DNA of 13,137 nt from Anaerolineales bacterium UBA6663 (GTDB taxonomy: Bacteria > Chloroflexota > Anaerolineae > Anaerolineales > UBA6663): positions 1 through 13,137 of the forward strand of contig DKKP01000333.1 of NCBI GenBank assembly GCA_002455335.1, given 5' to 3'. The position numbers and the translations under genes were made by a program. The notes beneath the pieces were generated by a model. It was not told the DNA's origin. It saw nothing but the letters and a program-made list of their open reading frames with translations, and did no database searches. Positions 1-6,510 of the stretch are shown one piece after another. Numbering within the stretch: position 1 is the stretch's first letter; every line of letters begins with the position of its first letter.

Positions 1-2
1 GC

Positions 3-434
3 CAGGCAGGCGGTCCGGCCTGGCGCTCAAGCTTGCTCGTGGCGGCCGGGCCGTTCGCAAGTGGGGCGGCCGGCGGCGCGTTCTTGTCGCTGTTCATGAC
101 GTTTGGCGACGGCTCGCTTGCCACGCGTCTGCAGGGGGCCGTGATCTGGGGGTTGGCCTGCGGCGTGCTGGCATTGATCGGTAGCCAGATCGGGTACCGC
201 CTGGGCTATGCGGCGCGCGGTGAGCGTGGGCCGCGCTCGGGCTGGGTCTCGCTGGCGGCGCTTATGGCGACGCTGTTTGGCCTGCTTCTGACGCTCGTGA
301 TCGGGCTGCCGCCGCTCCTGACTTTCTGTGGCGGGCCGTTCGTCGTCACCGTCCTGGTCGCCGCGATCCCGGTTCGGCAGCCCGTGGCCGAGACGGTCGA
401 GGAAGCGATTGGCGTGCCGCAGACGGTCATCTAG
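3..434 (+). CDS. Partial small membrane protein, C-terminal part, unrecognised
   Basis: The frame is open to the left edge of the window, so the gene is cut at its 5' end; 143 codons are visible before the TAG. A TTG at 33 could start it, but no Shine-Dalgarno sequence precedes it and the frame continues upstream without a stop. The product is strongly hydrophobic, with about three to four membrane segments: around LVAAGPFASGAAGGAFLSLF, VIWGLACGVLALIGSQIGY, WVSLAALMATLFGLLLTLVI and FCGGPFVVTVLVAAIPV. A short polar stretch (YAARGERGPRSG) separates the middle segments, and the protein ends in an acidic tail (AETVEEAIGVPQTVI). I do not recognise the family. It converges on the regulator gene to the right with only 9 bases between the stop codons, so it belongs to a separate transcription unit. 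Confidence 0.6.
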   Translation, partial: QAGGPAWRSSLLVAAGPFASGAAGGAFLSLFMTFGDGSLATRLQGAVIWGLACGVLALIGSQIGYRLGYAARGERGPRSGWVSLAALMATLFGLLLTLVIGLPPLLTFCGGPFVVTVLVAAIPVRQPVAETVEEAIGVPQTVI

Positions 435-443
435 GCCGATGGA

Positions 444-2417
444 TCAGACATCCAGACCGAACGCCTTCATCTTTCGCCACAGCGTGCTACGGCCGATACC
501 GAGCAATTTGGCAGCCTGGCTGGCGTTGTGCCCGGTCGCGGTCAGGGCGTGGCGGATCGCGCGCCGTTCGACCTCATCCAGTGCGACCACGGGCTCGTCG
601 GCTGCAGCGATCCCGGGCGGAGGCGCGACTGGTCCGCGCGGCTGGCGCACGCTTTGAGGCAGATGCGTCTGATCGATCTCGGGCGCCTCGACCGTCAACG
701 CCAGGCGTTCGAGCAGGCTTTGGAGCTCGCGAACGTTACCGGGCCAGGGGTAGGCCAGCAACGTCGCCCGCGCCGCCGAGGTGATGATGAGTGGCCGGCC
801 AAGCTGGGTGCGCAGGCGCGTCAGCACCCGGTCGATCAGCGGGCCGATATCCTCGGGCCGATCGCGGAGCGGCGGGATGGTGATGATCACGGCGCTGAGC
901 CGGAAGAACAAGTCGCGGCGGAAGCCACCGTCGTCGACCATGGCCTCCAGGTCGTGGTGGCTCGAAGCGATGATGCGTGTGTCGACCGGCCAGACCCGTT
1001 TGCCGCCCAGCCGGATGACGTCGCCGGCCTCGATGACGCGCAAGAGCGCGGCCTGCATATCAAGCGGCAGGGCGTCGACCTCCTCGAGGAAGAGCGTGCC
1101 TCCGTCGGCGAGTTCGAACTTGCTCGGTTGGTCTCCCACGCCGCTTGTTCCAAAAACACCGGCTTCGTAGCCCAGGAACTCCTGGAGGGCCAACTCACGC
1201 GGGACGGCGCGGCAGTTGATCGCCAGGAAGGGCCGGGCGGCCCGGCGACTGCTGTTGTGGATGGCTCGGGCCAGGATGTTCTTGCCTGTGCCGCTCTCGC
1301 CAAGGAGCAACACGCTGGCCTTGGCGTCGGCGATGGCCAGCGCCTGCCGCCGGACGCGTTGGGCCGCCGGCCCATCGCCGCCGAGGTCGTCGATCGTCAG
1401 GTGCGCCTGCGCGCCGACCATCTGGGTCACCAGCTGACGCACGGTCTCGGCCTGCCGCAGCGTGGCGATGTAGGTGGCCGGCTGTTGGGCCGGCCCGTGT
1501 ACGATCCGCAAGCTGAGCAGACACTCGCGCGACTCGCCGGCCACGTTCAGGTTGACCAGCACGTCGCTGAGCTCCTGGCCGCGTGACAGCGCCCGCGCCA
1601 CGCCCTCGGGCAGCGTGACGAAGTCGGCCAGGGCGCGCCCAAGCAACTCCGAGGGCATCACCCCGAGCATCTGTCCGGCCTGTCGGTTGAGATGCGTCAC
1701 CCGGCCCGTGGTCGCGTTCCAGGCCAACACGCCCTCGGAAATCGCGTCGATCGTGGCGTTGAGCTCGGTGGATTGCAGATGTGTTTCGAGCAGCAGCTGA
1801 TCGGCGGTCAGCTGGTTCTCGATCGACTTGGCGGTGGCCACAACCAGGCTGAGCATCTGGCCGGCGCTCGAGCCTGCCTTGCCGATCACGCCGATGGCGC
1901 CTTCGGCATGGCCATCGAGCCCGAAGATCGGGGCCGCGGCCGTGGCGATCTCGTGCCAGACCGTCAGGAAGTGTTCGCCGCCGACCACACAGGCCGGACA
2001 GGCCTGGAGTTGCGTGATCCCAAAGGCGTTGGTGCCGATGTGGCTTTCGTCGAGGAAGACGCCCGGGCGCAGACCGGCCGGCGCGAGCGCCTGGCTCTCT
2101 CCGACCACGAGGAGCACGCAGTTGGTGCTGTCGACCAGCAACAGCGCCGCCCCTGTGCCTTCGAGGGTCTGCTGGAGATCTTCGAGCAGGGGCTGAGCCT
2201 GGCGGATCAGGTCTTTGTGCTGGTTGAGGTTGAGCCGAAAGACCTCGGCATTGAGCGAGGTCCAGCGGGGCGGGGCGAACGGGTTGAGCCGTGGGCTGCA
2301 GCGCTGCCATGAGGCGATGACCAGCGGGTCGAGCAGCCGGGGCAGGCGCCCGGTGCGCACGAAGTGGTCGTGCGCGGCGTGCAGTTCATCAAGGCTCCAC
2401 GGCAGGTTGGGCTGCAT
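444..2417 (-). CDS. AcoR-like transcriptional regulator (GAF-PAS-AAA+-Fis HTH)
   Basis: About 657 residues from ATG 2417; a GTG at 2432 would add five residues. Neither start has a convincing ribosome binding site. Numbering from the ATG, the order is an AcoR-type N terminus with the SWQRC motif (about 36-40), a GAF domain (about 65-215), a PAS domain (about 217-325), an AAA+ domain (about 340-585) and a Fis-type helix-turn-helix at the C terminus (615-657, GHNASQAAKLLGIGRSTLWR). Walker A is GESGTGKN (373-380), Walker B GTLFLEEVD (440-448), and the arginine region RRDLFFRL is present. The usual GAFTGA loop reads GVFGTSG (420-426), so normal sigma54 contact is doubtful. The GAF domain holds a CPAC motif (140-143). 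Relatives sense small metabolites such as acetoin and activate dehydrogenase operons. Lying last after modA and modB, it may control the molybdoenzyme system in this window; that is inference. Confidence 0.9.
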   Translation of the reverse strand: MQPNLPWSLDELHAAHDHFVRTGRLPRLLDPLVIASWQRCSPRLNPFAPPRWTSLNAEVFRLNLNQHKDLIRQAQPLLEDLQQTLEGTGAALLLVDSTNCVLLVVGESQALAPAGLRPGVFLDESHIGTNAFGITQLQACPACVVGGEHFLTVWHEIATAAAPIFGLDGHAEGAIGVIGKAGSSAGQMLSLVVATAKSIENQLTADQLLLETHLQSTELNATIDAISEGVLAWNATTGRVTHLNRQAGQMLGVMPSELLGRALADFVTLPEGVARALSRGQELSDVLVNLNVAGESRECLLSLRIVHGPAQQPATYIATLRQAETVRQLVTQMVGAQAHLTIDDLGGDGPAAQRVRRQALAIADAKASVLLLGESGTGKNILARAIHNSSRRAARPFLAINCRAVPRELALQEFLGYEAGVFGTSGVGDQPSKFELADGGTLFLEEVDALPLDMQAALLRVIEAGDVIRLGGKRVWPVDTRIIASSHHDLEAMVDDGGFRRDLFFRLSAVIITIPPLRDRPEDIGPLIDRVLTRLRTQLGRPLIITSAARATLLAYPWPGNVRELQSLLERLALTVEAPEIDQTHLPQSVRQPRGPVAPPPGIAAADEPVVALDEVERRAIRHALTATGHNASQAAKLLGIGRSTLWRKMKAFGLDV

Positions 2418-2484
2418 GGCGCCATTATGCACCAGGTAATGGTGGCTGCGGGCTCAGGCGGATCGGTTACCGCCAGGACGAGAT

Positions 2485-2499
2485 GAGTGCCAGGCACTC
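2485..2499. repeat. Short palindrome between modB and the regulator gene
   Basis: GAGTGC-CAG-GCACTC is a perfect inverted repeat with six-base arms and a three-base centre, followed by CTCCGAGG. It lies in the 112-base gap between the modB stop and the ATG of the regulator gene. Similar AGTGCCAGGCACT motifs are, from memory, scattered through intergenic regions of many Chloroflexota and other environmental genomes, so this may be a degenerate interspersed repeat. It could instead be an operator for the regulator gene, and nothing in the sequence separates the two. No T-tract follows it on the minus strand, so it is not a standard intrinsic terminator. Confidence 0.4.
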
Positions 2500-2529
2500 C
2501 TCCGAGGTCTTCGCGGCCGACCGGGCGGC

Positions 2530-3420
2530 CTAATCCCCTGGGCCGTTCTCGACGGGCTGGCGTTGCAGCAAACCCTTGGCCACGATCAACACGAGGCAGG
2601 AACTGGCGATCAGGATCACCGAGAGCGTCAGGGCCACGTCGAGATCGAGCTCGAAGCCGATGTAGATCGCGAGCGGCATCGTCTGGGTACGACCCGGGTA
2701 GTTGCCCGCGAAGATAATCGTGGCGCCAAATTCGCCGAGCGCGCGCGCCCAGGTCAGCACGGCGCCGCTGAGCAGTGCCGGCCAGGCCAGAGGCACCGTG
2801 ATCAGTCGAAACACAGCCCAGCTCCCGGCGCCGTCGAGCGTGGCCGACTGCTCGAACTCACGCTCGACGGCAGTGAAGCCGACGAGCGCGGACTTGATGT
2901 AGAGCGGCGCGGCGATGAAGGTCTGGGCGATGACGACTGCGGTCTGAGTGAAGGCGATGCTCAGCCCCCAGTCCTCGAGCAAGCTGCCGACGATCCCGCG
3001 TCGGCCGAAGGCCAACAGCAGGGCGACGCCCGCCACAGCCGGCGGAAGGACGGTCGGCAGATCGATCAACGTGTCGAGCACGCGCTTCAGCCGGAACGTG
3101 CGTCGGGCCATGAGATAGGCGAGCGGCGTGCCGAAGACGATGGTGATCAGGACCGACATGCTGGCCGTGGTCAGGCTGAGGCTGATCGCGCGATAGACCT
3201 CTTCGCGTACGAGCGTTGCGGCCAGTTGATCGACCGATACCCGCGACAGTAGCGCTCCGAGCGGCAGGATCAGGAAAAGCAGAAAAGGCGCGTTGACCAG
3301 CCATAACCCGTCGAACCGGCGCGGCCGCGAAGAGGGGCGGTAACCGCCAAGACGCAACGCGTTCCAAGCATCAGCTGGCGCCCTTGGCGTTTTTGTGGTT
3401 TCACCCTCTCGCGTGACCAT
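2530..3420 (-). CDS. modB: Molybdate/tungstate ABC transporter permease (ModB type)
   Basis: A 296-residue inner-membrane permease that would carry molybdate or tungstate delivered by the binding protein encoded just upstream. Six membrane segments are visible, at about 38-60, 79-105, 115-140, 157-180, 206-235 and 260-288. The cytoplasmic EAA-type loop that docks the ATPase is at about 186-212 (SATLDGAGSWAVFRLITVP). LPPAVAGVALLLAFG and ARALGEFGATIIFAG are typical of ModB/CysT-type permeases. It starts 11 bases after modA stops, so the two are probably co-transcribed. The ATG at 3418-3420 has no good ribosome binding site. The first 30 or so residues are poorly conserved in character and partly encoded by a palindromic repeat (3342-3401), so the ancestral start may have been different. 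No ATPase gene follows. Specificity between molybdate, tungstate and sulfate cannot be read from the permease alone. Confidence 0.9.
   Translation of the reverse strand: MVTREGETTKTPRAPADAWNALRLGGYRPSSRPRRFDGLWLVNAPFLLFLILPLGALLSRVSVDQLAATLVREEVYRAISLSLTTASMSVLITIVFGTPLAYLMARRTFRLKRVLDTLIDLPTVLPPAVAGVALLLAFGRRGIVGSLLEDWGLSIAFTQTAVVIAQTFIAAPLYIKSALVGFTAVEREFEQSATLDGAGSWAVFRLITVPLAWPALLSGAVLTWARALGEFGATIIFAGNYPGRTQTMPLAIYIGFELDLDVALTLSVILIASSCLVLIVAKGLLQRQPVENGPGD
3341..3401. repeat. Interspersed palindromic repeat inside modB 5' end
   Basis: The segment begins AACCGCCAAGACG and ends CTTGGCGTTTTTGTGGTTT. The arms CGCCAAG (3345-3351) and CTTGGCG (3383-3389) are exact inverted repeats, and the outer bases (AACC / GGTTT) are nearly complementary. 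This type of AACCGCCAAG...CTTGGCG element is, from memory, a common intergenic repeat in Chloroflexota, Acidobacteria and Planctomycetes. Here it overlaps the codons for about residues 7-27 of the predicted permease. Confidence 0.55.
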
Positions 3421-3431
3421 GTGGGTGTTGC

Positions 3432-4316
3432 TTAGCGCCAGCCGCTCTCGCTGAGCGAGGCCGCCGGGTGGCTCACCTGCGAGCCACCGCCGGCCGGGAG
3501 GAAGCCGTAGTTCTCGAGGATCGCCTGGCCCTCGGCACTCAGCACGTAATCGATAAACGCCCGGGCCAGTTCGGCCCTGGCACTATCGACCACCGGCGCG
3601 ATCGGGTAAGTCGCGATGGTGTTGAGCGCATCCGGGATCTCCAGGCTGACGACGTCTTTGGCCGGGTCGCCGACGATGTCGCTCGTATAGACGATGCCTG
3701 CGTCTCCCTCGCCCAGCGCAACCTTGGTCAGCACCGAACGGACGTTATCCTCGTACGAAACGACGTTGGCCAGGACGGCGTCTTTGAACACGGCCCCAAA
3801 GCTGGCATCGGCTGCAGCCTTGTCGAGGAAGTCCAGCGAATACTGCCCGACCGGCACGTCCCTGGCGGCCAAGATGAGCTTGAGGCCGGGATTCGCCAGA
3901 TCTCGTAGGGTTGCGACGTCGGCCGTGCTGTCTGCTGGCGTGATCACGACCAGGCGGTTGCGGACGAAGACCTGAGCGCTCTCGGGCGCAACGCGGCCGG
4001 ATTCCACAGCTACCTCCATCTGCCTGGAGTTGGCGCTGGCGAACACATCGGCGGGAGCGCCCTCGCCGAGTTGCTGGGCGAGCGCATTCGAGCCGCCGAA
4101 ATTGTAAATCACTGTGACGCCTGGATGCGCCGCCTCGAAGTTCGTTTTGATTTCGGCATAGGCATCGGTCAGCGACGCGGCCGCGAAGACCGTCAGATCG
4201 ACAGGCTGGGCAGCCGCGGAGGGCGGCACCGCGGTGAGCGCGGGGGTGGCCGCCGGGGCGCAGGCCGCCAGGAGGAGCGCTGCCGCCGCCAGGATCGAAG
4301 CCAAATCGCGTTTCAT
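3432..4316 (-). CDS. modA: Molybdate/tungstate-binding lipoprotein ModA
   Basis: A 294-residue periplasmic-type substrate-binding lipoprotein of the ModA family that captures molybdate or tungstate for the permease. The ATG at 4314-4316 is preceded by AGGAGA six bases upstream, which fixes the start. The frame stays open further upstream, but only across the padR gene. The N terminus is a lipoprotein signal (MKRD, then a hydrophobic stretch ending LLLAAC), with the lipid-bearing cysteine at residue 19, followed by an Ala/Pro/Thr linker. The mature domain shows ModA landmarks: TVFAAASLTDAY, FGGSNALAQQL with EGAPADVFASA, NRLVVITP, DVPVGQYSLDFL and EGDAGIVYTSDIV. These segments carry the serine, valine, alanine and tyrosine oxyanion ligands in the family. 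It follows padR by 38 bases and precedes modB by 11, so it is the middle of one operon. Confidence 0.95.
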   Translation of the reverse strand: MKRDLASILAAAALLLAACAPAATPALTAVPPSAAAQPVDLTVFAAASLTDAYAEIKTNFEAAHPGVTVIYNFGGSNALAQQLGEGAPADVFASANSRQMEVAVESGRVAPESAQVFVRNRLVVITPADSTADVATLRDLANPGLKLILAARDVPVGQYSLDFLDKAAADASFGAVFKDAVLANVVSYEDNVRSVLTKVALGEGDAGIVYTSDIVGDPAKDVVSLEIPDALNTIATYPIAPVVDSARAELARAFIDYVLSAEGQAILENYGFLPAGGGSQVSHPAASLSESGWR

Positions 4317-4354
4317 ATTCTTCTCCTGCAGAGTAAGGGTGAGGCCGGGCGTCG

Positions 4355-4924
4355 TTACCGGCCGGGCAAGTGATCGATCGGCAGCCGGGCCGTCTCTTCC
4401 ATGAGATCGAGCCAGGTCAACATCGACTCGATCTGACCGATGCGGAACTGACAGACCTTCCACTCGAAGGGCCGCGCATCGCGCGCCGACTCGGCCTGGC
4501 GCTGCTGCTGGCTCAACCAATCCTGGCAGATCGTGCGCTGTGCCTGGATGAGCTTCTCGGCAACGGCCCGGCCTTCGCGCTCGGCGAAAAAATACCGGGT
4601 CAGGAAGTCGAGCCGGATATCGCGGCCGCGCGACACCGGCGCGCGTACCCACGCGCGAAAGGTCGAGCGGCCGACCCGGGTCAGGCGGTAACGTCGCCGG
4701 TTGGGCCGTGTCTCCTGGGGCTCGAGGGTCGAGGTGAGATACCCTTCCTCTGCCAACCGGGTGAGCAGGGCGTAGAGGTGGCTTTGCTTCAAGCGCCAGA
4801 CTTCGCCCAACCCGGCCGGGTCGGAGAGCCGCCGATGGATCTCATAGCCATGAAGCGGCCCCTCGCGCAAGAAGCCGAGGAGCGCCAGTTCTACAGTTAG
4901 CGGCAGGCGGATCATCGGGCTCAT
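4355..4924 (-). CDS. PadR-family transcriptional regulator
   Basis: 189 residues from ATG 4924, which is preceded by GGAG six bases upstream. An ATG at 4948 would add eight residues but lies within the promoter region and has no ribosome binding site. Residues about 8-85 form a PadR winged helix (ELALLGFLREGPLHGYEIHR, SHLYALLTRLAEEGYL, then RRRYRLTRVGRSTFRAWV). The C-terminal half (about 95-180) is the helical PadR dimerisation domain (RLDFLTRYFF, KLIQAQRTICQDWL). PadR proteins are usually repressors released by small ligands. It is the first gene of the padR-modA-modB block, and a perfect inverted repeat overlaps its own candidate promoter, so it probably represses itself and the transport genes. 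A PadR rather than a ModE regulator ahead of modAB is unusual. Its ligand is unknown. Confidence 0.9.
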   Translation of the reverse strand: MSPMIRLPLTVELALLGFLREGPLHGYEIHRRLSDPAGLGEVWRLKQSHLYALLTRLAEEGYLTSTLEPQETRPNRRRYRLTRVGRSTFRAWVRAPVSRGRDIRLDFLTRYFFAEREGRAVAEKLIQAQRTICQDWLSQQQRQAESARDARPFEWKVCQFRIGQIESMLTWLDLMEETARLPIDHLPGR

Positions 4925-4948
4925 GGATGTCTCCACGTATTCATGCAA

Positions 4949-4977
4949 TGTATACTCATTGATTGAGTATGAGTCTA
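4949..4977 (-). promoter_or_regulatory. padR-modAB promoter with inverted-repeat operator
   Basis: Read on the minus strand, TAGACT (4977-4972) and TATACA (4954-4949) sit 17 bases apart, each matching the sigma70-type consensus at four of six positions. Between and over them lies a perfect inverted repeat, ATACTCA-TTGAT-TGAGTAT (4952-4970). Its outer ATACT and AGTAT half-sites resemble PadR-type operators. The -10 candidate ends 25 bases before the chosen padR ATG. A repressor bound here would block RNA polymerase directly, so this is most likely the PadR autoregulatory site. Confidence 0.6.
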
Positions 4978-5203
4978 AACGTCCGGGCCTGTTTCGTCAA
5001 ATATCGGATCCCTCCCGCTGGGCGCCTTCAAGGCGTGCGAGCATGAATCGTCAGCCGGAAACTCGGGCAGCGGATCGCACGGATGATGTGGATGGCCTGC
5101 AGTCTGGCCAATGGGTACGTTTGGGCAGGACGATGCCTCAGTGGAGCCAATCTGCGCAAGCCGCGGCAGTAATACGGCGCTGGCCACTCGCATGTACATG
5201 CCC
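4978..5203. other. Divergent intergenic region without a supported gene
   Basis: This is the central part of the 402-base region between padR (minus) and the trmO-like gene (plus). I see no convincing gene: open frames on either strand lack ribosome binding sites and protein-like composition. Small hairpins are possible, such as GCGCC-TTCA-AGGCG near 5025 and TGGCC/GGCCA at 5093-5097 and 5106-5110 with an eight-base loop. I could not match the region to a known riboswitch, including the molybdenum-cofactor RNA. Confidence 0.4.
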
Positions 5204-5248
5204 TTGACGTTCTGTCTGTGGTCCACATGTAATGCGTGTACCATGTGG
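5204..5248 (+). promoter_or_regulatory. Promoter and overlapping operator-like palindrome for trmO
   Basis: TTGACG (5204-5209) and TGTAAT (5228-5233) are separated by 18 bases. Each matches the sigma70-type consensus at five of six positions, which makes this the best promoter in the window. A perfect inverted repeat, CCACATG (5223-5229) and CATGTGG (5242-5248) with a 12-base spacer, covers the -10 element and the expected start of transcription near 5240, where a repressor would act. The leader to the trmO start codon would be about 85 bases. Confidence 0.55.
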
Positions 5249-5326
5249 CTGCGGTCAGCGCCTAGCGACTGCGCGCGGCTGAGAGCACAGCTCTTACTCG
5301 CACCTCTGACGATGATTGAAAGGTCT

Positions 5327-5833
5327 ATGGACGGCATCTGCTATCACCCGATCGGCGTCATCCGCTCGCCCTATACGCAGCCCAAGGGTATGCCGATCCA
5401 GAGCGCGGCCGCCCGGGGTGTGACCGGCCGGATCGAGCTCGACTCAGCGTATGCCGATGGGTTGCACGATATCGCCGGTTTCTCACATCTCTGGCTGATC
5501 TATCACCTGCACTGCATGACCCCTGGGCCACTGACGGTCACGCCGTTCCTCGACGACCGGCCGCATGGCATCTTCGCGACCCGCTCACCCCGACGCCCTA
5601 ACGCGATCGGGCTCTCTGCGGTCCGTCTGCTCGCCGTCGACGGCTCGATCCTGCACATTGAGGAGGTCGACGTCCTCGATGGAACGCCACTCCTCGACAT
5701 CAAGCCGTATGTCCCGGAGTTCGACCACCGCGTCGTCGAGCGGATCGGGTGGTTCGCGAGCAACATCGGGCGCCTGACCGACACGCGCTCCGACGACCGC
5801 TTCAGGGCTCTACCGCCGGATGCGCCGGCGTGA
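5327..5833 (+). CDS. trmO: TrmO/TsaA-family SAM-dependent methyltransferase
   Basis: A 168-residue protein of the TrmO (YaeB/TsaA, UPF0066) family. The characterised E. coli member N6-methylates threonylcarbamoyladenosine at position 37 of tRNA. The family core is clear: YHPIGVIRSPYTQPKGMPIQ at the start, FSHLWLIYHLH, RPHGIFATRSPRRPNAIGLS and LDGTPLLDIKPYVPEFDH. The protein is shorter than E. coli TrmO (about 235 residues) and lacks its C-terminal extension, like many archaeal and anaerobe homologues. ATG 5327 has GAAAGG just upstream at short spacing; an in-frame ATG at 5312 is the alternative. A good promoter lies about 100 bases upstream. It is the first gene of a likely pair with the DUF1349 gene, divergent from the Mo/W transport block. 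Short TrmO-like proteins may have substrates other than tRNA, so the family call is firm but the substrate is not. Confidence 0.9.
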   Translation: MDGICYHPIGVIRSPYTQPKGMPIQSAAARGVTGRIELDSAYADGLHDIAGFSHLWLIYHLHCMTPGPLTVTPFLDDRPHGIFATRSPRRPNAIGLSAVRLLAVDGSILHIEEVDVLDGTPLLDIKPYVPEFDHRVVERIGWFASNIGRLTDTRSDDRFRALPPDAPA

Positions 5834-5866
5834 GTCCGTCTACATCTAAACGCTCAGGGGGTAACG

Positions 5867-6478
5867 ATGTCTTTTGTCGAACAATTCACCGAACTCACAC
5901 GGCCCGAACGATTCGTCTGGCTCAACGAACCCTCCGTCAGCCGCTTTGGCGCGGGTCTGGAGATCGTCACCGATGCCCGGACCGATTTCTGGCAGCGCAC
6001 GCACTACGGTTTTCAGCGCGACGACGGCCACGCGTTGCTCACCCGTCTGCGCGGCGACTTCGCGCTGACGACCCACGTGCGCTATCAGCCGCAGACCCAG
6101 TACGACCAATGCGGGCTGATGATCCGGATCGACGCGAACTACTGGATCAAGGCTTCGACCGAGTTCGAGAACGAGTCGCACAGCCGGCTGGGATCGGTCG
6201 TGACCAATCGCGGCTACTCGGATTGGGCCACCCAGGACGTGCTCTCGAGCCACACCGAGATGTGGTATCGCATCAGCCGGCGCGGGCCCGATTACCTCAT
6301 CGAGGCCTCGTTCGACGGCGCGCGCTGGCTGCAACTGCGCGTCGCGCACCTGCACAAGAATGCCAATGTGGTCCTCGGGGGCGTGTACGCCTGCAGCCCG
6401 ATCGGCAGGGCCTTCCGCTGCGTCTTCTCCGAGGTGATGGTCGGCAAGAGCACGTGGAGCGGCGGCGAGGGAGGGTAG
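5867..6478 (+). CDS. DUF1349 domain protein (concanavalin-like fold)
   Basis: 203 residues, nearly all one DUF1349 domain, a jelly-roll family related to yeast Ree1, the regulator of enolase. Characteristic stretches are TDFWQRTHYGFQRDDGHALL (about 39-58), YDQCGLMIRIDANYWIKAS, NESHSRLGSVVTNRGYSDWA and the late YLIEASFDGARWLQLR. No signal peptide or membrane segment is present, so it is cytoplasmic. The start has a strong ribosome binding site (AGGGGGT, five bases before the ATG) and lies 33 bases after trmO stops, so the two are probably co-transcribed. The biochemical role of bacterial DUF1349 proteins is not known to me. The end of the gene (SGGEGG, then TAG) runs directly into a GCGAGGGGCGAAGAGCG repeat, so the final residues may be repeat-derived. 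Confidence 0.88.
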   Translation: MSFVEQFTELTRPERFVWLNEPSVSRFGAGLEIVTDARTDFWQRTHYGFQRDDGHALLTRLRGDFALTTHVRYQPQTQYDQCGLMIRIDANYWIKASTEFENESHSRLGSVVTNRGYSDWATQDVLSSHTEMWYRISRRGPDYLIEASFDGARWLQLRVAHLHKNANVVLGGVYACSPIGRAFRCVFSEVMVGKSTWSGGEGG

Positions 6479-6506
6479 CGAGGGGCGAAGAGCGCCGAGT
6501 CCTCGC
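6464..6506. repeat. GAGGGGCGA repeat fragment between convergent genes
   Basis: The run GCGAGGGAGGGTAGCGAGGG continues into GCGAAGAGCG and shares its units (GCGAGGGGCGA, GCGAAGAGCG) with the large repeat at 10376-10492. GCGAGG (6478-6483) and CCTCGC (6501-6506) can pair. It fills the 32-base gap between the stop codons of the DUF1349 gene and the CoA ligase gene. No T-tract is present on either strand, so terminator function is uncertain. Confidence 0.45.
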
Positions 6507-6510
6507 CTTC

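Noticed and set aside
528..1586. Long plus-strand open frame opposite the regulator gene
   Set aside because: It is antisense to a clearly conserved AAA+ coding region, has no protein-family resemblance, and is explained by GC-rich codon bias.
2424..2429. CATAAT (minus strand) as a -10 element for the regulator gene
   Set aside because: It overlaps the candidate GTG start, lies only seven bases before the ATG, and no -35 match is found at suitable spacing.
4317..4652. Upstream extension of modA
   Set aside because: It overlaps padR in another frame and has no ribosome binding site, whereas ATG 4316 has AGGAGA and begins a proper lipoprotein signal.
5158..5177. Resemblance to the 16S rRNA segment around GCCGCGGTAATAC
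   Set aside because: The match is interrupted by two extra bases and no other rRNA sequence flanks it; taken as chance.
4978..5203. Molybdenum-cofactor riboswitch ahead of trmO
   Set aside because: The hairpins present are short and do not match the arrangement of the known Moco RNA as I remember it.
5111..5326. N-terminal extension of the trmO-like protein
   Set aside because: Translation of this stretch does not resemble TrmO, and the promoter and palindrome lie inside it, so it must be untranslated.
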